From: Candidatus Wallbacteria bacterium
GTDB lineage: Bacteria; Muiribacteriota; JAQTZZ01
Length of the DNA: 64,000 nt
Direction of reading: 5' to 3'
Assembly (NCBI GenBank): GCA_028687545.1
Contig: JAQTZZ010000011.1
Location: 26,386 to 90,385 of the forward strand
Part shown: in pieces, positions 42,512 to 53,000 of the stretch
How the letters are laid out: each line of letters opens with the position of its first letter
Numbering within the stretch: the stretch's first letter is position 1
Notes under the pieces: generated by a model
The model's input: the letters and a program-made list of their open reading frames with translations, nothing else
The model's database searches: none
What the model was told of the DNA's origin: nothing
Position numbers and translations under genes: made by a program

Positions 42512-43810
42512 CTAGAACAGATTCAATTTCCTGATGAATTCCAGATTCTTGAAATCCCTGTATGATACGAGCACAAGCAGGAGAAGAAGTGCATAGAGCC
42601 CGACCAGATGGATCATTTCCTCCACCTTGATCGAAACCTTCCTGCGCATCAATACTTCGATCAGCAGGAACAGTATCCTGCCGCCATCCAGGGCGGGAAA
42701 GGGAAACAGATTGATCAAGCCGATGTTCAGACTGAGGAGCGCAATCACGGAAAGCAGTGCCCCGATTCCTCTGTCAGCACGGTGTTTCACAACGCCGGCG
42801 ATCCCGATCGGCCCTGTCACATTTTTGAGGGCAATCTTGCCCGACACCAGCTTGGCAATACCTTTCATCATGAAAAAGGTATTCTGCACCGTGTTTTCCC
42901 AGGCATATCGCAATGCTGACAAGGGATTGGTACCCTTCACAAATTCCTGCACGAATCCGATCCCGATGATACCAGCTTCCAGCTCCTGGCTGAACTCCGG
43001 CTTGCATTTCACAGTAAGCGTTCCACTCTTGCGCTCTATGTTGATGCTCAGTTCCTTATCCACATTGTGATTGATGATTTCAACAGCCCGCTCCCAGTTA
43101 CAGATGGTTTCACCATTGATGCTCAGTATTCGGTCGCCTTCAAGAATCCCTGCCAGAGCAGCGGGCTTTCCAGGCACCATCTCCCCGACAACCGGGATCA
43201 CTCCCCTCACGATGCCGATAATGCCTTCCCCCGTTTTATTGAGTTCAGGTGTGACGACCGTGCGTTCCAGGATACCCTGCCTCAGGTATGAAATCGTCAA
43301 CGGCATCCCTGGTTTCCTGGTGATGATGTCAGCCATGGAATCCCAGGTTTCAACAGTAATGCCATCGATTCCCGTGATCAGATCGCCTGTCTTGAATTTG
43401 GCAGCTTCGGCAGGTTTTCCCGGCAGCAGTGAGCCGATCGTGGGTTCTTTAGTATATTTAGGCTGTGGGATCCCAATAAAAATGAAGATTATGGCAAAAA
43501 TCAGCAGTGCCAGCAGGAAGTTGAAAAATGACCCTGCAAAGAGGATCAGGAAGCGCTGAAGCACGTTCTTGTTAATGAATTTTTCCTGTTCAGGGATGTC
43601 GCTTTCCTCTTCAGCCAGCTTGGGGTCTGTGCCGGCGAGTTCGACGAAACCGCCGATCGGTATTGCGCGCAGATTGTATTCTGTACCGCCGCTTTTACGT
43701 CCCCAAAGCCTGGTCCCGAATCCAAGGGAAAATTCCTTGACCCTTACTCCGGTCCAGACTGCAGTTATATAATGACCGAATTCATGGGCCAGTATAATCA
43801 CGAAAATCAC
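42512..43810 (-). CDS. rseP: Site-2 intramembrane zinc protease RseP
   Basis: This M50 protease cleaves transmembrane anchors such as anti-sigma factors. The zinc motif HEFGH and the second motif LDGG (PFPALDGGRILF) are present, with two PDZ domains between (EPTIGSLLPGKPAEAAKFKTGD and VPGKPAALAGILEGDRIL). Four membrane helices are seen. From the GTG at 43810 only eight residues precede HEFGH, which is short: the family has about 20. The frame is open upstream through FLEGALAFIF to a CTG at 43891 with GGAGG four bases before it, so the real start is probably there. It precedes glyS by 73 bases. Confidence 0.93.
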   Translation of the reverse strand: MIFVIILAHEFGHYITAVWTGVRVKEFSLGFGTRLWGRKSGGTEYNLRAIPIGGFVELAGTDPKLAEEESDIPEQEKFINKNVLQRFLILFAGSFFNFLLALLIFAIIFIFIGIPQPKYTKEPTIGSLLPGKPAEAAKFKTGDLITGIDGITVETWDSMADIITRKPGMPLTISYLRQGILERTVVTPELNKTGEGIIGIVRGVIPVVGEMVPGKPAALAGILEGDRILSINGETICNWERAVEIINHNVDKELSINIERKSGTLTVKCKPEFSQELEAGIIGIGFVQEFVKGTNPLSALRYAWENTVQNTFFMMKGIAKLVSGKIALKNVTGPIGIAGVVKHRADRGIGALLSVIALLSLNIGLINLFPFPALDGGRILFLLIEVLMRRKVSIKVEEMIHLVGLYALLLLLVLVSYRDFKNLEFIRKLNLF

Positions 43811-44026
43811 AAAGATGAAAGCCAGCGCACCTTCCAGAAAATCTGGAGTTTTAGCGATCAGGGAAGAGCCGATTCCCGTTAAAAGAGTCAGATTGCCTCC
43901 AGCGACAAGGATTTTCAGGGAAAATAGTACCTGCAGGGGAATCGAATGTCAATGATTTTCTCGAAGTCAAGTCGTGACACGAGGATGATTCAGAAGCGTG
44001 ATTCATCATTGAATCCGACAGAACTA

Positions 44027-44054
44027 TTGTTTAATACAGGGATTGAACTATGAT
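44027..44054 (+). promoter_or_regulatory. Candidate promoter of the giant prepilin-like gene
   Basis: TTGTTT (44027-44032) and TATGAT (44049-44054) are spaced by 16 bases. Two overlapping TATACT boxes follow at 44054 and 44059. Any of them could be the -10 element, leaving a leader of 10-20 bases before the TTG start at 44076. Confidence 0.35.
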
Positions 44055-44075
44055 ATACTATACTCAGGAGGAGTC

Positions 44076-47000
44076 TTGAAGGCTTTTTCCTTTGTTGAGA
44101 TTCTGATCGCGATCATGCTTCTATCCCTGGCGATTCTTCCGATCTCGTTAACATTCACAACCGGTGTCAAGCAGTCTGCGGACACGGAAGACCAGATGAA
44201 AATGAGGATGATGGCCGAAGAGTTGATGCAGGAAATCACGAGCAAGGGCTTCGACGATCCTTACAATATCTTATCTACCAGTCTGGAAGAAGCTCCGTCG
44301 ATCAACCTGGTCACAGACAGGACTATCCTGAACGATGTGGATGACTATAACTTTCTGGACGACAAAAAAAACATCTTCAATCAGGGCCTCTCAACCATGG
44401 AAATGGCACCACTAGGGATCAGGGGCAACAAACTGCTGCAGTATGCAGGCTTCAACCGCAAAGTGCGGATTTATGAAGCTGACGGGGTCACCCCTCTTTC
44501 AGTCACCTCCTATACTAACATGACAAACCTTGCCCTTAATTTCGATGCCAGAAAATTCATTCCATCCCGCTACACGAAAAAGATCTTCGTGATGGGTGAC
44601 CACGAGATAGGAGTGATCGACCTTGAGGGCACCACTGAAACCGCCATCAAGGTCATGAATCTGGTTCATACCATCAGAGGCGGTATTTTCAACGACATTG
44701 CGCTCAACCCCACGGACAGGGAATTGTATGCAGCGACCCCTGATTCACTGGAAATTTACTATGTCCCTGAAGTGACCAACTTCAACGAAAAGCTGCAGTA
44801 CTGCAAAATCGGCGAGTTCTCCTCCAACTTTTTTACAGGCAGCGTTGAGGTGGTGATTCCCGAAGCCGGCAACACAGGCTTCGCCTTCCAGGCTGCCTGG
44901 ATCAGGGATAGAGGCAGCACCAATTTTGAGCGCAGCTTCCAGCCGGGTGTAATCAGTTCGGCATTCTATGCTCCTGACGAGAATCTCACATATTTCGGAA
45001 CCGACCATGGTCTTTTCGACCAGTTCGGGAATCATTGCGCAGGCAGCGTCAAAATCAACTCCATTTTCAAGGATTATCTAAATCAGCGTCTGTATGTGTG
45101 TACGGAAGGTGAAGGTATTCTTCTCAGAAAAAACGGGCTCTGGAAAGCCCTCAACAGTTCAAACGGGTTGCCAAAGACCGGCAATTCAGTCAATTTAAGA
45201 GGGCTGGTGCAGGACCAGGCCAGCGGTTATCTCTATGCCGCCACTGACCAGGGAGCTTTCTTCAGCATCGATGGAGGCCTGAATTTCGAATCTGTCAAGC
45301 TGCCGGACGGTTCCCTCCTGTCCGGAGAATTGCACAACATAGCCATTTTCTATGCGGACAGGAAGAGATATCTGGTCCTGGACCAGCCGAATGCCATGCT
45401 GTTCAGAGAACTTTTACTCCCCGGAACCCTTGGGGATGCCAATCCCTTCGATTCGCAGACAGGGTCCGCCATGTGCGCATCAGTTGTGAATCGCTTCAGA
45501 AATTTTGATCAGACGCTTTACGCATGTACCAACAACGGGATGTTCTCAATCGTAAAAAAACCGTCAGCCTGGGATATCAAGCAATATACTACAGTCTCAG
45601 GAGAGCGCAGGACAGGCCTCTCCGCATCCGAGATCCGTGACTTCAGCATCGACGGAACCGGCCGCTGGTGGCTGGGAACAGCTCTCGGGATTTCTACCAG
45701 TGACGATGGGGGAAGCACTTTCAAATCTTACGCCCCCTTTTCACATTTCACCAGGCTGCTCCAGCGTGAAAATCACCCCAGGTGCCTGATTGCCATCGAT
45801 GAAGCGGGCCGGGAAATGGAGATCGACACTTTCAGCAGGCTGAAACAGTTTCGTGTCAGCGGCGACTTCATCACTTATCCGGACTATGTCAAGGATCTCT
45901 GCGGCAATACTCTGGACTATTATCTGACCCACTATGGAGTGGCCGGGGATGCGATTACAGACGGACTTTCTGTTGTGCCTGCAGGCAACTGCTCCAGGAT
46001 TTATTCGGATCCGCTGCGGAATTTTCTCTACACCCTGTCCATGGAAAATGGCCGGCTGCTCCTGTACAGGGTCAACGAATGCTTCTTCGACCATTTCGAA
46101 AACTATTCCGGATACCGGGAATACGCAATTCCAGACCAGACAGGGAGTGCAGGATCTTATGACATCAAGGCTGTCTCTTCGGCTCTGCCTGGGGGACCCA
46201 GTGTCTTGTCCGTGAAAAGCGATAATGCCTTCAAGGGAAAAGTCTGGATCTACCGGAGATTCCTTTTTAATGATGACTCCAGAACTCTTGAGGTCAGTCT
46301 GAATTTCGCAAACAGGCAGACTTTCAACGGAAGTCTGGTGAACCCGGAGCTGAGGATTTACACCCGTGATGTTTACCCGATCGTCGATTTTACCAGCAGC
46401 GGTCCTCCCCCGGATTTCAGCGCCCCTGTCACGGCTGATTCCATGTCCACGAATCTGGTCGTTCTTCCGAGAAGTTCACAGACCATCACGCTGGCCATTG
46501 GATTCGAGGACTATTCTGCCAGCGACGGCTTGAACTGTGAACTGGACAGCCTGAGGATTGATTTCGACCGGCCTTACTCCGGATTGTCCGACCCGGTCAA
46601 GATCATTCCCATTACCAAACCAATTGCCCTGTCTTTCGGCAATGAAAACAATGTTTTACACATTCTGTTCAATGACGGCACATATAAAATGGGAGTCTAC
46701 AGAGAGGATCTGAATGGTTCGGCGATCGATCTTGTAAATCTGGGTGAAGCCTCCCTGGCAGGGGTCGTTGATAACCCTGTAGATCTGAAGCTTTCAGCCA
46801 ACGGCAGACGCGTTTTCATCCTTGATAAGCGCAAAATCTTTGTCATCGAACTGATCCCGCTCCGCAAAAACATCAGAGTCACAGTGGAAAATCTGGCCAG
46901 TCAGAGCGATTTCCAGCTGAGCGCCATGGTCAGCTCCTGGAGCAGCAACAGTAAAAAAAAGAAACTGCTGCCTACTGGAAGAGAAGAACCGCTGCAGCTT

Positions 47001-50000
47001 TTTACGGATTCAGCTTCCAATTTTTTTTACCCTTACAACACTTATTTTTTTTATGATGAAATCAAGTTCAACGGCAGGATGCATCAGATCAGAGGGCCGG
47101 TGTACTTCAAGGGTCTGAGAGGGAAATCTCTTTCTTTTGGAGGGGAACTCAACTGCAACGCATCCTGCGACAGGCCGGCTTTTTTCACCTCATACAGCGA
47201 TAAGTCCTGGGGATATGTGTTTGCCGAATCAGATCCTGACGATGTTTTACCCTGGGGCGGCCTGAAAATGGAGGGAAATTTTTCCCTGCACGGCGCAGTG
47301 ATCAAAAAGGCAGCGGAAATTTCCTCTGTTTCGCAGGGCAGCATTGACCAGACAGTTTTTTTGAATAACCAGACCGGATTGGCGTTCAGGGGCTCAGGAG
47401 CACTCTCGGTCAGGAGCTCGGAATTCAACTCCAACCAAACAGGACTGATCATCGACTCAGGCAATGCCTCATTGGATTCCTCCCTTTTTACCTCCAACAG
47501 GACCGCCCTGAAGGCAAAAACCCCTGTTTCACTCCAGGGCATCACTGCGGTTTCCAATAACACCTTCGCTGAACTTAATGCATCCATCGGTTCGATCGAA
47601 AATTCGCTGCTCTGCGGCAGTGAATCCTGCTTCAAGGCCGACGGCGGTGAGGAGCTGAAATTGAAGGATAATTTCATCTCTACCTGCCAGACCGCAATCC
47701 AATGCATCAACGGCACTTTGAGCGGAAGTTTCAATGAATTTTACGGGAACGGCACAGCCGTCAGTTACCAGAGCCCGAAAAACAGCGGCAGCTCTGCCGT
47801 TCCAACCTTCATTTACAACTACTTCGAGAACAACCAGACCAATATTTTCCAGGGAAACAGCAGCGGACATCTGTATGCCCAGTATTGCGTGTTCAACCGC
47901 GACCTGAACCCGGAAAACGCGGGAATTACAGGCACCCCGGACATGCTGAGACAGGCTCTCAGGGACATCGTTCCTCTGGCAGTTTCAGGCTATCTGGATA
48001 GAAGTGCGGACTGGCAGGCTCAAACCAGGGAGAATCTGGTCCCGACTGTGATCCTGGATTACCTGCTCCAGGAGACTGGAGAGTTGAAAATCATGGGCAG
48101 GCAGCTGCTGGAATTCTATCCTGCAGTGGCACCAGGAGTATTCACTTCCAATGGGGATCTCAAGATTGAGGGGAGCTCTACGAAAGAAGTGATGATAACT
48201 TCCGGGCTTGATTCCAGCGAAGGCCTTCTTCTTCCGGAGATCAGCGGCAGGCCGGACAACAACGCTTTTTACGGTATCGTGGCCAATGGTTGGGATGACA
48301 GAGACCTGTGCATATGGTCGAAACTGAAGCACGGACTCATTGAATTCCGCGGAAATTTCGATGTCTCCCAGAAAAATTTCTATTACAACCAGCTGACAAG
48401 GGAAACCGGCGACGACCTCAAGGTCAAACTCAACTGCTCCGGAATTCCAGAACTTTCGCACAACTTCTGGGGTAAAAACGTGCCTGATTTCAATCAGGTG
48501 CTTCAACCGAAAGCGAGTGCTGCAGTTTACACTCCCTGGGCTTATGCCGGGAAAGTCCCCCAAACCGAAAAATGGCCTTTCCAGAATACAGGAGCCACGA
48601 TCATTTCCACTTTGGAAATACTCTCAGGCATGATTTCGATCGACGCCAGCGGTCAGAATGTAATCAAATTCGCAGGCGACTTCTCCATTTCCGGAGAAGT
48701 GACGATCACAGGTAATCGCCCGGTGCTGATCACCAGTCATGACGATGAACCGGACAATACTCCATACAGCCCGGGCAGCGACCATACCCCTGACTTCATT
48801 TTCTGGGGGACTGCAGGCAGCAACAGAACCGGAAGCAACACTGCCGCGCCCTTTGCAGGCATCCGGAAACTGGACCTGCCTTCAGGAATCAATGCGGAAA
48901 TCCGTTATGGCTGCCTGAACGGTACCAGTTTCAACCGCTCGATTTCCAATGCTTCCCTGTGTCTGTCCCACATGTTTCTCAACCTCAATGAAGCGCTCAA
49001 CTTCAATTCCTCTTCAACCCTGCAGATTGACAAAACACTGATCAAGGCGAAGGGAGGTGGCAGCAGTCCGAACATCACGGTGGATTCCGGTTCTTTCGCC
49101 TCCAGGAACAGCTTCTTCACTTCAGCCAATGACAATGAATACGTGAGACTTGCCGAAACAGGCCTGACCCTGACTGATCAGCAGAAGACCATTCTTACTC
49201 TCGGCAGCAGCCCTGCCCGCAGCGACTGGTATGGAATTTCGCTGACCGAGTCGGACACTGTCTTCAACAATTCGGCAGTCGAATACGGCAACTGGGGATT
49301 TCTGAGCAGCCATTATCCCTCCCTGGAATTCAGGGACTGTTCCTTCTATCAAAACGGCTATGTGGCAGCAGTTCTGGAAAACAGCAGCGCTCCGTCGGTC
49401 ATCTCAGGCCATCTGTTCGATTCCAATTTTCAGGGGCTGGAACTGAGGACAAACGATAGTAACAAGACTGTCCAGAACTGCACATTCCAGAAAACAGACT
49501 GGCGCAGCCTGCATTTCAAGGTCGGCTGCGAAAACGCAGTCATCGACTCCAATACCTTCACAGACACCTGCCTGCAGCAGGCATCTGATGCAGCGGGAAT
49601 TCTGATCAGGGACGGCAGCAAATTCACAGTCAGCAACAACATCTTTACCGGAGACAGGGGCACAGCCTGCCTGCTCGGAGAAGGAGGCAGCCTGAACAGT
49701 GTGGAAGTGACCGGCTGCACCTTCAAGGACGGAAACCTGGGATTGTCGATTGCCGGCTCAGCCTCAGATGTGACAGTCGGGCATCAGGAAAGCACAGGGA
49801 ATTACAGCAATTTTTTTTCAGGCAACAAGGAAGCGATGCGTATCTCCAACACCTTGACAACAGTCTGCTTCAACAGATTCAGTAAAAACCAGTCCGGCAT
49901 TTACAATAGCGGCAGCCCGTTCATCCACGGCAACCTCCTGGAAGAAAACCAGACAGGTATAACCTGTTCTGCTGGCAAAGCCAGGATCATGCAGAACACA

Positions 50001-53000
50001 TTCAGCAGAAACACGACGGGCCTGGATCTGGCCGGGAGATATCTTTATGACTATCTGGACGATACTGACGACAGCATCCGCATGGCGACCCTGATCAGAG
50101 GTAATAATTTCATCGCAGACGAAACTCCGGCAGCAGGCACTGCAGGGGGCAATGACCTTAATTTCAACTATTTCCGGGACACCACATTCCCCATCTCATT
50201 CGGAATCACCAGCACCCTGAAGAATCCTGGGGACAATTACCTGAACATGGTGCAGAGCTGCTATCTCTGGCTGCATCCCGTAGTGATCCCTGCTCACAGT
50301 TATGATACTGCCGGCGTGGACCTCTATCCTGAGAACATCATTCCCACAATGGAAATTGATGTGGAATTGTATGCCTCGCATTATTCTCCGGCCCAGTGTG
50401 CCACTTCGCTTGTCGTGATCAGCTACGATACTCAGGAGCATCAGCTCAGAAGCGCTTCCGGAGAGCTTGTCAAGCCGCTGGAATTTGAGCTTTCCACACT
50501 CAACGGCTCTCTTTACACCGGCAAATTTGAGGCTTATGATATCTCCCGCTATCCGAATCCGAAAAGCAGCCTGCCCTCCTTACCAGGTCTCAAACACGGC
50601 TTCTTCAAATTCATCTGGCTGCCGTTTGAACTGAAGCAGAACGTCGACGACCTGGACACCCCGCTGCCCGATAAACTGGACCTGTATGTGGACGTAAACA
50701 ACGGCGACACTGACCATGGGAACGGATTCGGCATCAACAGCGAACGCGATGTCTACTATGATTTTGACGGCACTGTCGAAATCACGGGCGTAGTGCAGGG
50801 GGAACCCAAACCTAATCAACCCAGCGAATTCGGTCATACCACCTACATGGATGCCTGGCTGGAAAGCAACCATCTGCCGTTCACACCCAGGAGCAGCCTC
50901 AGCAATCTGGAGATCAAAACAATCGTCGAACGCCAGACTTCAGGCGAAAAAGAAAAGATAGTCTGGTCTCTAGGTGATGAAGGCGTTTATCCCAAAGGTT
51001 TCAACATCATGATCGCCAATCCGGATGGAACTGAAAAGTCCTGCCTGACGAGCGGACTCGGAGGTGGCAGGCCTGATATCTCAAGTGACGGGAAAAAGAT
51101 CGTGTTCTGCTCGAGCGGAGAAATTTTCAGCATGGATTCGACAGGATTTAATCAGGTCCGGCTGACTGAAAATCTTGCCCTGGACAACAATCCCAGCTTT
51201 TCACCGGATGGGACAAAGATAGTTTTCGATTCGGACCGTGACGGCCATCTCCAGATCTATCTCATGAACAGCGACGGTTCTGATCAGGCAGACATTTCCG
51301 GCAATGCCAGCAATGACAGTGAACCATGCTTTTCACCTGTGGAAGACAGGATCGTGTTTGTTTCGGACCGCGAGGGAAGTCTGGAAATTTTTTCCATGAA
51401 CCAGGACGGAACAGAGGCATTGAGGCTGACCTATGACAACAGTAAGAACCAGTTCCCGGTATTTTCTCAGGACGGTTCGAAAATCGCCTTTGATTCCGAT
51501 AAAGCGCAGGACGGTCTTCGGCATATTTACATGATGGACCCGAACGGCAGCAACGAAATGCAGATCACTTCCAGCCTTTATCAGGACTGCAACCCGGGAT
51601 TTTCGCCGGACGGGCTGAAAATCGGTTTTGAGTCAGTAAGGAGCGGCGGCCACGATCTCTACTTCACTTACCTGTCATCCCTGGAAGTCACGAAAATTGC
51701 TCCAAGTTCCCAGACCGGTTCAGACAATGATCTGATCTGGAAAAAAGTGTCGTTCAGGACCGGCACATTTGAAATCACGGCCCGCGGCAGGAACGATATT
51801 GGCGGCGATTCCCTGGACTCAGACAAAATCAGCGTTTATCAGGTGGAACCTCCGGCCCTCACCAAAATTAACCTCGACCTGGGTTACAGCGAAGGGGAAG
51901 ACATGCTCATCACCTGCCAGCAGATCGCGTCTCCGAATAAAGGAGTGCTGGTAACCTTTGACAGGCACGGCCTGAACCCTTCCACCTTCGGCTACAATGT
52001 CGTTTACTCCCATTCCCCTAAACTTGACGATTTCAGCCATAAAGTCACTATCGAAATCGGCGCTAATCCCTCAAGCACCTGGATCAAGAATCTGCAGCCA
52101 GGTCTTTATTATCTTTATGCCCAGTGCTACAGGAGAGAACCGCAGAACGGCGTCTACCAGAGCCGGGGAAATTACTATGAATACACAGGCTGGTCCAACC
52201 TTGCGAAAGTCAGAGTAAGGGGCTGGTACCAGGCTTTTCTGCCGTCCACGCTGCCCAGCCTGGAATGGAACTCCTGCAGCATGGGGAAAGGCAGAGTTTC
52301 CCTGCTTTCCAGCAAAGCTCCGGACGGAAAATACTACGTGCTGACTACCAATGACTATGGTGACGGACCCTGGCAGATTCTGAAACCTGTAGACCTGAAT
52401 CAGTATTCCTCAGTTGTCGTGAAAGACAACGCCAGATTCATGCTGGTCGGGAATGCAGGAGGCAGGGCAGCCTGCCAGGAATATACCAGTGGATTGATGG
52501 GATCAGCGAAGCTGGTTTCTGATACGCTGACTTACCTGGATGCCGCGCTCGACAATGCAGGCGAATACATCTCAGGCGGAGAAAGATCTCCCTCAGGCGG
52601 CATACTCGGTACCATGGAAATCTCAGACACCCTGGAAGGAAGGGCACAAAAGCTGGCAGTCTGGGATTCCAGACAGTGGCAGGCGATTTCCGGGAATGCA
52701 GACAGTGTTTATTTCAATTCAGCAGATCCAGGCACTGTAGGCAATAAAACCGCCTCCAAGATAAACTATTTGCTGGCGCCTTTTAACTCGATCAGCGCAT
52801 CAGACAACAGCAATCAGTTATCCTGGCTGGCGGGGAAAAACGGAAAACTTCAGTATTCAGGTGACTTTGGCCGCAACTTTGCCACCACTGAAATCACTGT
52901 CTTACCTGAAGCAATAACTGGTGCCCACTTTCTGGAATTCTATCTGGGTTTCATCTGCGCAGACGCAGCCAGGACTTCCACCTCAGCCTGGCAGATCGCC

